DNA of 64,000 nt from Candidatus Paraluminiphilus aquimaris. Lineage in GTDB: Bacteria; Pseudomonadota; Gammaproteobacteria; Pseudomonadales; Halieaceae. The stretch lies in contig NZ_CP036501.1 of assembly GCF_026230195.1 (NCBI RefSeq), positions 620,001-684,000 of the forward strand, written 5' to 3'. Below are positions 53,380 through 61,541 of the stretch, piece by piece. Each line of letters opens with the position of its first letter. Position 1 is the first letter of the stretch. The position numbers and the translations under genes are program-made. A model generated the notes under the pieces. The model worked only from the letters and a program-made list of their open reading frames with translations. It ran no database searches and was not told where the DNA came from.

Positions 53380-53496
53380 CAAGATGGCGGTGTAAGCGGG
53401 CGTACCGTTCTTAGCCTCAAATTTTTCGCTTCATCTTCAGAGCAATTTCTTTCAATTCAGCCTACACTTGCGCTCCGTTTTTTTTGAGCCCTCGCC

Positions 53497-54402
53497 ATGT
53501 GGTTTCGTAACGCACGCCCCTATAAATTGCCCAGCCGGTTAGGCATTGATGCCAGCGAGTTGTCACAGCGGCTCTCTCGTCGTCCGTTTGTTCCTTGCAG
53601 GCCGAGTCAGCCCACCTCCAGCGGATGGGTAGCCGCGCTGTCTGACGACGCCACAGATTTTGTGCACAAGTCGGGGGATTATTGGCTGGTGCGACTGCAG
53701 CGTGAGGAGCGCTTACTGCCTGCGTCGGTCATTCGTAGCGAGGTCAATAACCGTATTCAGGAGATACAGGCGGGTCAGGGCCGACGCGTTCAGCGTAAAG
53801 AGCGCTTAGACATTGTCGATGAAGTCACGCAGGACTTTCTTCCTCGCGCCTTTACAAAGTCTCAGTATTTGGAAGGACTCATAAACGATCGCGAAGGTTG
53901 GGTTTGGGTGAATACGGCGAGTGCGGCGCGGGCCGAGGACTTTCTATCGCTGTTGCGCGAGGGGCTGGGTAACTTGCAGGTGACGATTCCCGATACGCAA
54001 AAATCACCGGTTATTGCGATGAGCCAGTGGGTCTTGAACGGCGGGCTCCCCGACGGCATGAGCTTGGGTGGTGACGCCGATTTGGAGGACCCTCACGAGG
54101 AGGGGGGCGTGGTACGCGCGCGGGGCGTTTATCTTGAGTCCGATGAAATCCGCAGCCACATCGAAAGTGGCAAGCAGGTCGTGCGGCTCGCCTTGTCGTG
54201 GCAGGACCAAGTTGATTTTGTCCTGGATAAAGACTTAAGCATTCGCCGAATCCGTTTCAGCGATGAGTTAAAAGAAATAAACGATGAGCTCCATGAAGAC
54301 AAGCTCGCCCAGCGCGATGCGGACTGTCTGCTCATGGGTGAGACGCTAGAGACGCTTCAAAAAGCCATCACTGCTCAGTTCGGTGGGTTAGCGAATGACT
54401 AA
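53497..54402 (+). CDS. rdgC: Recombination-associated protein RdgC
   Basis: RdgC is a ring-forming DNA-binding protein that modulates RecA. The 301-residue length matches E. coli RdgC (303). It begins MWFRNARPYKL as in the family, with a GWVAAL segment near 44, RLQREERLLPASVIRSEV near 67, the PRAFTKSQYLEGLI stretch near 115 and LSWQDQVDFVLDKDLSIRRIRF near 228. The role here is by homology only. The last eight bases overlap the DUF1653 gene. Confidence 0.94.
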   Translation: MWFRNARPYKLPSRLGIDASELSQRLSRRPFVPCRPSQPTSSGWVAALSDDATDFVHKSGDYWLVRLQREERLLPASVIRSEVNNRIQEIQAGQGRRVQRKERLDIVDEVTQDFLPRAFTKSQYLEGLINDREGWVWVNTASAARAEDFLSLLREGLGNLQVTIPDTQKSPVIAMSQWVLNGGLPDGMSLGGDADLEDPHEEGGVVRARGVYLESDEIRSHIESGKQVVRLALSWQDQVDFVLDKDLSIRRIRFSDELKEINDELHEDKLAQRDADCLLMGETLETLQKAITAQFGGLAND

Positions 54403-54616
54403 TGCGCCAACGCCGGGTCCCTACAAGCATTATAAGCGTGGCGATGACTACACCGTCATAGACGTTGTTTTTCATTCAGAGACTCAGGAAGCTTTGGTTC
54501 TCTACCGTGCTGAATATGGTGAGCGGCAGCTATGGGTGAGGCCACTTGAGATGTTTGTCGAGTCAGTTGTTGTGGATGGTCAACAGGTACCGCGCTTTCG
54601 ATATGTGGGTGATTGA
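54395..54616 (+). CDS. DUF1653 protein
   Basis: The 73-residue protein is a single DUF1653 domain: PGPYKHYKRGDDYTVIDVVFHSE at the start, EALVLYRAEYGERQLWVRP in the middle, then the RPLEMF segment and the terminal PRFRYV. The family is widespread and of unknown function. It overlaps rdgC by eight bases, which suggests coupled translation, and it converges on flgN one base away. Confidence 0.88.
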   Translation: MTNAPTPGPYKHYKRGDDYTVIDVVFHSETQEALVLYRAEYGERQLWVRPLEMFVESVVVDGQQVPRFRYVGD

Positions 54617-54617
54617 C

Positions 54618-55109
54618 TTAGGCGCTACCTAAGAGTCGAGACCCCATGGTGTCCTCGGCGGAGCCGCCTTGCCCGTATAACGTAACGTTTGCCGCATCGG
54701 GCCTTAAAATGTTGAGCGCAGTGCGAGTTCGCTCACGTAAGCCGGCAACAAGCATGCCGTTTCGTTGATTGGCATTTTTACTTACCGCAGCCTTTTCGCG
54801 GAGCGCCTCAATATTTGTAAGCGCGGTGTCTTTAAGACCGTTGAAAAAGCCAGGGTGTGAGTCCACTTGCTGCTTTAGATTATCCCGAAGACCTAGCGAC
54901 TCGCGCGCATGACGAGCTTGCGCATGCGCCGCAATCGCACGCTGTTTTGCCGCAACGGCCTGTTCAAGCCTCGCTGCATCCGAACCCAGCAGCGCCTCGT
55001 GCTCGATATCGAGCGTTTCAACAACCCGAGTAAGCGTTTCTAGCTCGTTGGCAAGTGCTGCCGCAATGGCTTCAGCACTGGATGCGTGACTATCAGCGTT
55101 AAACATCAT
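54618..55109 (-). CDS. flgN: Flagellar export chaperone FlgN
   Basis: FlgN is the cytoplasmic chaperone for the hook-associated proteins FlgK and FlgL. The 163-residue product is a helical protein with coiled-coil character (LANELETLTRVVETLDIEHEALL near 20, AAKQRAIAAHAQARHARESLGL near 52). The C-terminal LYGQGG segment resembles the FlgN tail (YGxxG). Its ATG overlaps the flgM stop by one base. Sequence similarity in FlgN is low, so context (flgA-flgM upstream) is half of the evidence. Confidence 0.88.
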   Translation of the reverse strand: MMFNADSHASSAEAIAAALANELETLTRVVETLDIEHEALLGSDAARLEQAVAAKQRAIAAHAQARHARESLGLRDNLKQQVDSHPGFFNGLKDTALTNIEALREKAAVSKNANQRNGMLVAGLRERTRTALNILRPDAANVTLYGQGGSAEDTMGSRLLGSA

Positions 55110-55420
55110 TACAGCAGTTCTTTTTCCATTGTCATAAGTGCGTCAGCGATACGGTCCGCATCTACTTCGTAACTGCCATCAGCAATTTGCTCTCGGATAG
55201 CTTCTACGCGCTCTAAATCGACGCCTTCGGCGGCATTTACCTCAGCTTGAAGCTCTGACAGCCTTGCAGCCGTATCAGTGAGTTGCACTGAATCCGCTGG
55301 CTTGGTTGCCGCTGACGCTGATGAAGAAGCCGCCGTTTCATCGCTGCGAACGCGCGCTTCCTGTCGTTCAGGGTCAACGCGTAAACTCGCTTTTGCTCCT
55401 GATATATCAATAGGGCTCAT
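55109..55420 (-). CDS. flgM: Anti-sigma-28 factor FlgM
   Basis: FlgM binds and holds back sigma-28 (FliA) until the hook-basal body can export it. From ATG 55420 (GGAGAG ribosome site) the product is 103 residues. The N-terminal half is disordered (Ser, Ala, Arg rich) and the C-terminal half carries the FliA-binding helices: VQLTDTAARLSELQAEV and VEAIREQIADGSYEVDADRIADALM. The last segment is the typical FlgM signature (IADGxYxVDxxRIAxxLL). The upstream ATG at 55438 lacks a ribosome site. It has its own sigma-28 promoter. Confidence 0.94.
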   Translation of the reverse strand: MSPIDISGAKASLRVDPERQEARVRSDETAASSSASAATKPADSVQLTDTAARLSELQAEVNAAEGVDLERVEAIREQIADGSYEVDADRIADALMTMEKELL

Positions 55421-55468
55421 TGTTCTCTCCACGGCCATGGGCCGTTAAATTTGTTTCCTGCGATGAGT

Positions 55469-55495
55469 GTAGCGGCACATCTTTCATAAACTTTA
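55469..55495 (-). promoter_or_regulatory. Sigma-28 (FliA) promoter of flgMN
   Basis: On the minus strand TAAAGTTT (plus 55488-55495) is an exact match to the sigma-28 -35 box. Exactly 11 bases later GCCGCTAC (55469-55476) matches the -10 consensus GCCGATAA at six of eight positions. It lies in the 91-base gap after flgA, 49 bases before the flgM ATG. FliA would drive its own inhibitor, a standard feedback in flagellar regulons. Confidence 0.85.
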
Positions 55496-55511
55496 GTTTT
55501 TTTTTCATTTT

Positions 55512-56213
55512 CTAGTTCACCAATACACTGCCCGATGCCAAGACTAGGCCCTCGACCCGTTTGCCGGAGCTTAAGTTCTTAACGTAGAGGCGATCACCAA
55601 CGCCACCACGGCCTAATGACTTGCCCTGCATATGCACTTTCAGGCCCGCAGCTTGTGCGACTAAGTCTACAGTTTGGCCCCGCTCAATGATCTTGGGTGA
55701 TATGAGGTCGGACGAGCGCACCAGCTGTCCGGAGGCCAAGTCTCGCCTAGCTTCCCGTCCAACGATGTCTTCAGGCTTTGTTATGAAGCCTACGAGGTCT
55801 TGCGTCACGCTGCGGTCCGCGAATAAGAGATCTCCTTCGCCAATAACGCTACCTCTTGCAATGGGTGTGTTCAGCGTCGGTATGGTCACGATGGCAGAGA
55901 CGGTAGCTCGTGCATACACGGTCCAGGGCTCGGGACTTAAGCAACGAATGCCGACACTGGTTTGGCCTAATGTGCGCTTAGCAACCGTGGGTATAACCGA
56001 TAAGGGTTCGCCGCATTTGGTGAGGCGTAATCGCGTATCGACAGGACGAACCGCCACTTCTACACGCTGATAGCCTTGCGCCAGCGCCCGTGCTTCCGCG
56101 ACACGCGCTGCGGTCGCTCCGATGCTCGACACAGACTGTGTCTCAGCAAAGACCTGAGCGCCAAGCCCTATCAAGCCACTACCTAGCAGTATGTTTATCA
56201 GTATGCGTTGCAT
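55512..56213 (-). CDS. flgA: Flagellar basal body P-ring chaperone FlgA
   Basis: FlgA is a periplasmic chaperone that assists P-ring (FlgI) assembly. From ATG 56213 (GGAG ribosome site; the TTG at 56225 is less likely) it has 233 residues with a signal peptide (about 1-22, ending AQVFAE). The SAF domain is at about 100-170 (ARGSVIGEGDLLFADRSV, GREARRDLASGQLVRSSDL) and the C-terminal barrel has RGQTVDLVAQAAGLKVHMQG. It is divergent from flgB over a 259-base region, and flgM follows. Confidence 0.93.
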   Translation of the reverse strand: MQRILINILLGSGLIGLGAQVFAETQSVSSIGATAARVAEARALAQGYQRVEVAVRPVDTRLRLTKCGEPLSVIPTVAKRTLGQTSVGIRCLSPEPWTVYARATVSAIVTIPTLNTPIARGSVIGEGDLLFADRSVTQDLVGFITKPEDIVGREARRDLASGQLVRSSDLISPKIIERGQTVDLVAQAAGLKVHMQGKSLGRGGVGDRLYVKNLSSGKRVEGLVLASGSVLVN

Positions 56214-56417
56214 TCGCCGCTCCAATCACTGTCGTGAACGATTCCGAGAATGCAAAGAGGATGCCAACTTTCCCAGAGCCGCGTTACATAAAGGCTTCAG
56301 GGTGAGGGGTGGGACCCCAAAGTCAAAATTTTCACGTGTTGATCAATTCGCGCGTCAAAACCTTGGCGGCCGCCCAATTTGCATCTTAAGTAACTGATTT
56401 TTATGCCAAAAAAAAAT

Positions 56418-56432
56418 TGGCACGCCTTTTGT
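56418..56432 (+). promoter_or_regulatory. Sigma-54-type promoter for the flgB operon
   Basis: TGGCAC (56418-56423), five bases, then TTGT (56429-56432) fits the sigma-54 consensus TGGCAC-N5-TTGC with one mismatch at the last base; the GG and the G of the -12 element have the correct spacing. It lies 41 bases before the flgB ATG. Sigma-54 with an FleQ/FlrC-type activator controls hook-basal body genes in Pseudomonas and Vibrio. No enhancer site could be identified. Confidence 0.78.
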
Positions 56433-56472
56433 ATGTGGCAACTACGAGAAAACGCGTCAAAAAGAGCGAATT

Positions 56473-56874
56473 ATGTCAGGAACAGGTATCGATAAAGCAT
56501 TGGGAATCTCCCCGCAGGTGTTGCAGCTGCGCATGCAGCGAATGAATTTGCTGACCACCAATATTGCCAATGCGAACACGCCAGATTACAAAGCGCGCGA
56601 CATTGATTTTCGTGCCTCACTTGAAGCCGCGCGCGATGCACAAGCGTCGATGCATGCCACGAATAAGCGCCACATTCCGCTTGCGGGTGGCGGTGTACAA
56701 CCTGACGTTTTGTACCGAACCCCATCGCAAACATCGCCCGATGGCAACACGGTTGACGGGCATCAGGAACACGCCGCATTTATGGATAACGCCTTGCGTT
56801 ATCAAGCCAGTCTACAGCTGCTGGATAGCCGCATCAAAGGTATCAAAAACGCCATTAAAGGAGAGTCATCATGA
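56473..56874 (+). CDS. flgB: Flagellar proximal rod protein FlgB
   Basis: FlgB forms the part of the rod nearest the membrane. The 133-residue product (E. coli 138) has the rod N-terminal signature NLLTTNIANANTPDYKARDIDF near 25, a central stretch, and a C-terminal helix with HAAFMDNALRYQASLQLL. It is exported by the flagellar type III system, so there is no cleaved signal. It starts the operon flgBCDEFGHIJK, and its last four bases overlap flgC (ATGA). Confidence 0.96.
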   Translation: MSGTGIDKALGISPQVLQLRMQRMNLLTTNIANANTPDYKARDIDFRASLEAARDAQASMHATNKRHIPLAGGGVQPDVLYRTPSQTSPDGNTVDGHQEHAAFMDNALRYQASLQLLDSRIKGIKNAIKGESS

Positions 56875-57290
56875 GTTTGTTTGATGCTATGGGCATCGCC
56901 AGCACAGGTTTGACCGCGCAGTCCGTTCGACTCAATACCATCGCCTCAAATATGGCGAATGCAAACACGGTCGCGTCGAGTGCTGAAGAAGCCTATGTAG
57001 CGAAAGCGCCGGTATTTAACGCCGTGTTGGACACAGAGCTCGAGTTTGCTGAAGACGCCATGCTGGGCGTTAAGGTAGAAGATATTGTTGAGGTAGGAGG
57101 TCCTGCCCGCCAGGAATTCAATCCTTCTCACCCGTTGGCGGATGAGAACGGTTACATCTATCGACCCGACATCGACGCGACGACCGAAATGGCCAACATG
57201 ATGCAGGCTTCCAGGTCTTATCAGAACTCAGTTGAAGCCATTAATACCGCTAAGCAATTGGCACTACGAACGCTGACACTCGGTAAGTGA
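56871..57290 (+). CDS. flgC: Flagellar proximal rod protein FlgC
   Basis: FlgC polymerises with FlgB and FlgF in the proximal rod. The 139-residue product (E. coli 134) starts MSLFDAMGIASTGLTAQSVRL, contains the rod motif NTIASNMANANTVAS, and ends with TEMANMMQASRSYQNSVEAI. It overlaps flgB by four bases and is followed by flgD ten bases later. Confidence 0.96.
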   Translation: MSLFDAMGIASTGLTAQSVRLNTIASNMANANTVASSAEEAYVAKAPVFNAVLDTELEFAEDAMLGVKVEDIVEVGGPARQEFNPSHPLADENGYIYRPDIDATTEMANMMQASRSYQNSVEAINTAKQLALRTLTLGK

Positions 57291-57300
57291 GGAGCTTGAT

Positions 57301-57999
57301 ATGTTAAGTACATCACCAATGGATTTATTCGCGCCCGCTAATGCACGGGGTGCTGACCGGTCAGGTTCGACGCGCGTCGAGGACATGGGATCTGAGGACT
57401 TCCTCGCGCTCATGATTGCTCAGATGAAGCACCAGGACCCTACCGAGCCCATGGATCAAATGGCGTTCATGAGTCAGATGGCCCAGTTTGGAACGGTCTC
57501 TGGTATTCAGGAGCTCAACGGTTCGTTTAATGGCTTGAGCGATTCGATATCGAGCGGCCAAGCAATGCAGGCTTCCAGCCTCGTTGGACGCAGCGTGGCA
57601 ACGCCTTCGAGTACAGGCGCGCTTGCACCTATTGGGCTCAATTCTGAAGGTTCACCGGTTTACGCATTAAAAGCGTCCGTGGACATGGGTGTTGGAGCCG
57701 ATGGAGGCCAGTTCTTCGTTCACAATGTCCAGGGCGATGTCGTGTTCACTGGCAATTTACCTGCGGGCACCGGATCGGTTCCTGTTCTTTGGGATGGTGT
57801 GGACTCCGACGGGCATCAGCTACCACCTGGTGACTATTACTTATCCGCGGAATTAACCAACGGAACGAGCGTTCGCGAGGGCCGTGTCTACGGACACGAG
57901 CAAGTGCTCAGCGTCTCGATTAGCGGCAATAACCAAATCACATTAAACCTCGCGAGCGGGCGCACCATTGATGCGGCCGACGTCCGAGAATTTTTCTAG
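57301..57999 (+). CDS. flgD: Flagellar hook capping protein FlgD
   Basis: FlgD caps the growing hook and guides FlgE assembly; it is absent from the finished flagellum. The 232-residue product (E. coli 231) begins with a disordered N-terminus. The export and capping segment MGSEDFLALMIAQMKHQDPTEPMD is near residue 28, then MAFMSQMAQFGTVSGI. The C-terminal FLN/tudor domains include the VLWDGVDSDGHQLPPGDYYL segment. All features are typical. Confidence 0.96.
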   Translation: MLSTSPMDLFAPANARGADRSGSTRVEDMGSEDFLALMIAQMKHQDPTEPMDQMAFMSQMAQFGTVSGIQELNGSFNGLSDSISSGQAMQASSLVGRSVATPSSTGALAPIGLNSEGSPVYALKASVDMGVGADGGQFFVHNVQGDVVFTGNLPAGTGSVPVLWDGVDSDGHQLPPGDYYLSAELTNGTSVREGRVYGHEQVLSVSISGNNQITLNLASGRTIDAADVREFF

Positions 58000-58032
58000 C
58001 GAGTAATTCAGTAGCAAGTAGAGGATCTATAA

Positions 58033-59241
58033 ATGGCTTTTAGTACTTCATTATCAGGTGTTAACGCAGCCCAGCAGACGATGGACGTTGTGAGCAACAA
58101 CATTGTGAACGCGGGAACCATTGGCTTTAAGAAAGGAGAGACCGAGTTTGCGGAAATTTACGCGTCGTCTCTTCAGGACTCTGGTCAAGGCGCGGGTCAG
58201 GGTGTTGCGCTTACTACAATACGGTCAGATTTCAGTCAGGGGGAGTTCTCCTTTACTACAAGCGCACTCGACCTTGCCATCGACGGTAGCGGCATGTTTG
58301 TTCTCAGCGACGGTGATGAGGCGCTTTATACCCGAGCTGGCTCATTTCGTATCGACGGAGAAGGCTATGTGGTGAGCACGAGCGGAGCGCGTGTTCAGGG
58401 ATTCCAGCCAGACCAAAACGGTGTGATCACGCCTGCAATTAACGATCTCCAAATTAGTTTGGATCTGATGCAGCCCCAAGCGACGACCGAAGTAGCGTTC
58501 TCGGGCAACCTCGACACGCGGACCGAACCTGCGCTGACGCCCTTCTCTGCAGGCGATACCGACACCTATAACTTTTCGACGTCAACGACCATTTACGACT
58601 CTACCGGTACGCCTCATCAGCTCGATATTTATTTCGCTAAGGCGGCCGAACCTGATGGCACATACAATGTTTATGCAACCATTGACGGCGATTTGCAGCC
58701 TGAGTCTGCATCGATGACTTTTGATGGTACCGGGTCGTTGACGGCTGACTCTGATCAGCAACTCGAAATCCTAACGTTCGCTGCACTGGGAGCAGATCCA
58801 CAAACCTTTACGATTGATCTCGCCTCGACCAGCGGATTGGGTGCTGAATCGAGCACGCAAACCTTGTCACAAAATGGCTTCAAGCCAGGTGAGGTTGTGT
58901 CATTTGAATTTGACGATACGGGAACCGTTTACGCGCAGTACACCAATGGTGAAATTCGCGCTATGGGGCAAGTGCTCTTGGCTAATTTCATCAACCCGTC
59001 AGCCTTATCACCCGCCGGTAATACCAACTACCGGGCGAGCGAGGGTTCGGGTATTGCTGTAGTGGGTAAGCCGTCGACAGGTTCTCGGGGTTACATCCGT
59101 CCCTCTGCACTGGAGGTGTCAAACGTGGATATCACCCAGGAGCTCCTCGCTCTGATTGAAGCGCAGCGAAACTTCCAGTCGAGCGCTCAGGCCATTCAGA
59201 ACGAAGACGAGATGTCTCAGTCCATCCTTAATATTCTTTAA
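58033..59241 (+). CDS. flgE: Flagellar hook protein FlgE
   Basis: FlgE is the structural subunit of the hook. The 402-residue product (E. coli 402) starts MAFSTSLSGVNAAQQ with the conserved NNIVNAGTIGFKKGETEFA. Central domains D1 and D2 (about 90-330) show TTVYDSTGTPHQLDIYF-type sequence, with isoleucine at position 2. The C-terminus carries the conserved VDITQELLALIEAQRNFQSSAQAI segment. The ATG follows a GAGGATC site. No internal stop or truncation. Confidence 0.97.
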   Translation: MAFSTSLSGVNAAQQTMDVVSNNIVNAGTIGFKKGETEFAEIYASSLQDSGQGAGQGVALTTIRSDFSQGEFSFTTSALDLAIDGSGMFVLSDGDEALYTRAGSFRIDGEGYVVSTSGARVQGFQPDQNGVITPAINDLQISLDLMQPQATTEVAFSGNLDTRTEPALTPFSAGDTDTYNFSTSTTIYDSTGTPHQLDIYFAKAAEPDGTYNVYATIDGDLQPESASMTFDGTGSLTADSDQQLEILTFAALGADPQTFTIDLASTSGLGAESSTQTLSQNGFKPGEVVSFEFDDTGTVYAQYTNGEIRAMGQVLLANFINPSALSPAGNTNYRASEGSGIAVVGKPSTGSRGYIRPSALEVSNVDITQELLALIEAQRNFQSSAQAIQNEDEMSQSILNIL

Positions 59242-59257
59242 GAGTGAATAGACCGTC

Positions 59258-59998
59258 ATGAACAGTGTTATCCAAATAGCGGCCGAAGCCGCGCGAAAGG
59301 TCAGCCAAGCTCAGGCTCTCGTCACCAATAATTTGGCGAATGCGGGAACCACAGCTTTTAAAGCCGATCTCTACGCGGCCCAAGCAACGTATCTCGGCGC
59401 TGATAGCCGAGATGCGAGCGCTATTCCAAGCACGCCCGTATCAGCTGTCGACTTTGGTGGCGGCAGTTTGGTAGCAACGGGCCGTGACCTTGACGTTGCC
59501 ATTAACGGACAGGGTTGGATGCAAGTCATTACGCCGCAAGGAGAGCAGGTACTGAGCCGGCGCGGTGACCTTCGCATCGAGAACAACGGTAATTTAATCG
59601 ATGCGGCCGGCAACCAAATTATGGGTGAAGGTGGACCGATAAACCTTCCGCCAGCGACCTCAGTCAGCATTGGAATGGACGGAACCATTTCCCTTATTCC
59701 ACTAGGCGAGGCACCTGTTGCCAGTGCAACCATCGATCGAATTTTATTGGTGAACCCAAATCCTGAAAATTTAGAGAAGGGATTAGACGGTCACATCAGA
59801 GCTAATGCCAACGCAAATCTCGAGCCCGATGCAGCGGTAACCGTTGTTGTGGGTTCGCTTGAAACATCAAACGTGAATTCAGTGGCTGCCATGGTGCAGA
59901 TGATCGAGCTATCTCGCAGCTTCGAAAGCCACGTGAAAGCCATGCAATCAGCCGATGAGCTTGATAATTCCAGCGCTTCAATTATGAGGCTTGAGTAG
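59258..59998 (+). CDS. flgF: Flagellar proximal rod protein FlgF
   Basis: FlgF is a rod subunit between FlgC and the distal rod. The 246-residue product (E. coli 251) begins MNSVIQIAAEAARKVSQAQ, with VTNNLANAGTTAFKADLYAAQ near 23. The Flg_bbr domain includes GRDLDVAINGQGWMQVITPQG, and the C-terminus ends with SVAAMVQMIELSRSFESHVKAM. Length and order between flgE and flgG support FlgF over FlgG. Confidence 0.95.
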   Translation: MNSVIQIAAEAARKVSQAQALVTNNLANAGTTAFKADLYAAQATYLGADSRDASAIPSTPVSAVDFGGGSLVATGRDLDVAINGQGWMQVITPQGEQVLSRRGDLRIENNGNLIDAAGNQIMGEGGPINLPPATSVSIGMDGTISLIPLGEAPVASATIDRILLVNPNPENLEKGLDGHIRANANANLEPDAAVTVVVGSLETSNVNSVAAMVQMIELSRSFESHVKAMQSADELDNSSASIMRLE

Positions 59999-60024
59999 CC
60001 ATTACATTGGCTTAGGAGAAAACA

Positions 60025-60810
60025 ATGACCCAGTCACTATGGATTGCTAAAACAGGTCTCGACGCCCAACAGACAAAGATGGCGACGATTTCAAACAACT
60101 TAGCCAATGTCAGTACGAATGGTTTTAAGCGAGGTCGCGCTATTTTTGAGGACCTGCTTTACCAAAATGTGCGTCAAGTGGGCGCCCAGTCGTCGCAAGA
60201 CACCCAGCTTCCCTCGGGCCTTCAAGTGGGTACTGGTACGCGAGTAGTAGCCACAGAGCGGGTTTTCACTCAGGGCAATTTAGTCACGACTGACAACGCG
60301 CTCGACATTGCGATTCAGGGTCGAGGATTCTTCGAAGTTCTGCTTCCTGATGGCACTCAGGCCTTTTCACGTGACGGATCGATGCATTTAAACAATCAGG
60401 GTCTGCTGGTGACGTCAGCGGGCTATCAACTTCAGCCGCCTATTACGGTTCCTCAGGATGCGCTGAGCGTCACCATTGCGCCCGATGGCACCGTTTCCGT
60501 TCAGCAGCCGGGTGCACCACAGGCCACCCAGGTGGGACTCATTCAGTTGACCGACTTTATTAACCCTGCGGGGCTTCAAGCGCGGGGTGAAAACTTGTTT
60601 TTAGAGACCGGCGCCAGTGGTGCGCCGTTGCCGTCTAACCCGGGTCTGAATGGCCTTGGCACATTGCAGCAAGGTTTTGTCGAGGGCTCTAACGTCAACG
60701 TGGTGGAAGAGATGGTCAACATGATTGAGACACAGCGCGCCTACGAAATGAATTCCAAAGCCATCTCTACAGCAGACCAAATGCTGCAGTACGTATCACA
60801 GAACTTATAA
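60025..60810 (+). CDS. flgG: Flagellar distal rod protein FlgG
   Basis: FlgG forms the distal rod that passes through the P and L rings. The 261-residue product (E. coli 260) begins [19 protein letters not shown] with [21 protein letters not shown], and the length of the D1 domain matches FlgG. The C-terminus [25 protein letters not shown] is characteristic. An AGGAGA ribosome site precedes the ATG. The gene is conserved and unremarkable. Confidence 0.97.
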   Translation: MTQSLWIAKTGLDAQQTKMATISNNLANVSTNGFKRGRAIFEDLLYQNVRQVGAQSSQDTQLPSGLQVGTGTRVVATERVFTQGNLVTTDNALDIAIQGRGFFEVLLPDGTQAFSRDGSMHLNNQGLLVTSAGYQLQPPITVPQDALSVTIAPDGTVSVQQPGAPQATQVGLIQLTDFINPAGLQARGENLFLETGASGAPLPSNPGLNGLGTLQQGFVEGSNVNVVEEMVNMIETQRAYEMNSKAISTADQMLQYVSQNL

Positions 60811-60832
60811 ACACGAGGTTTAGGAGAGCGAC

Positions 60833-61531
60833 ATGAATCTGCCAAAGACTGTTACACCCGTGTTGACACTGTTGCTGTTGAGCGGGTGCGCGGGTATCGA
60901 AGGGAAAAGTCACCCGGCGTATGCGCCTATGCAACCAATTGTTTACACGCAGCCCAAAGAGGGCGTGACCCAAGGCAGCCTGTACAGCGAGCAACGTGGT
61001 ATTTCGCTCTTTTCTGACACTCGCGCACGGGCCGTGGGCGACATTATTAGCATCGTGCTTTCTGAGTCGACACAGGCCTCCAAAAACGCAGGGACAGCCA
61101 TTGGTCGTGACTCGGGAATCGACGTAGCAAAGCCGACGTTGTTTGGGCGGGAAAATCCGGACTTTGCAGTCGACGGCTACACAGGCTTAACGCTTGAGCA
61201 GAGTATTTCGTCAAGCTCTGAGTTTGCCGGTAATGGCTCGAGTAACCAGTCAAACTCACTCACCGGCGCTATTGCCGTTCAGGTGGCCAGAGTCCTCCCC
61301 AACGGTAATCTCATTGTTCAAGGTGAGAAGTGGTTGGCGCTTAACAAGGGCGAGGAGTTCATTCAGTTGCGCGGCATTGTCAGGCCGCAAGATATCAGCG
61401 CCACGAACACTATCCCTTCGACTTTGGTCGCCGATGCACGCATCTCTTATGGCGGTACGGGCGTGATCAGTCGTGCCAATTCGCCCGGCTGGTTTTCAAA
61501 ATTCTTCAACAGTCCGTTGAACCCTTTCTAA
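60833..61531 (+). CDS. flgH: Flagellar L-ring lipoprotein FlgH
   Basis: FlgH makes the outer-membrane L ring. The 232-residue precursor (E. coli 232) has a lipoprotein signal with lipobox LLSGC at about 16-20. After a short linker comes GSLYSEQRGISLFSDTRARAVGDIISIVLSE, which contains the conserved SLF-DxRAxxVGDI pattern, and near the end QLRGIVRPQDISATNTI. It is exported by the Sec/Lol route rather than the flagellar system, and is preceded by AGGAGA. Confidence 0.96.
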   Translation: MNLPKTVTPVLTLLLLSGCAGIEGKSHPAYAPMQPIVYTQPKEGVTQGSLYSEQRGISLFSDTRARAVGDIISIVLSESTQASKNAGTAIGRDSGIDVAKPTLFGRENPDFAVDGYTGLTLEQSISSSSEFAGNGSSNQSNSLTGAIAVQVARVLPNGNLIVQGEKWLALNKGEEFIQLRGIVRPQDISATNTIPSTLVADARISYGGTGVISRANSPGWFSKFFNSPLNPF

Positions 61532-61541
61532 GGAGATCCTT

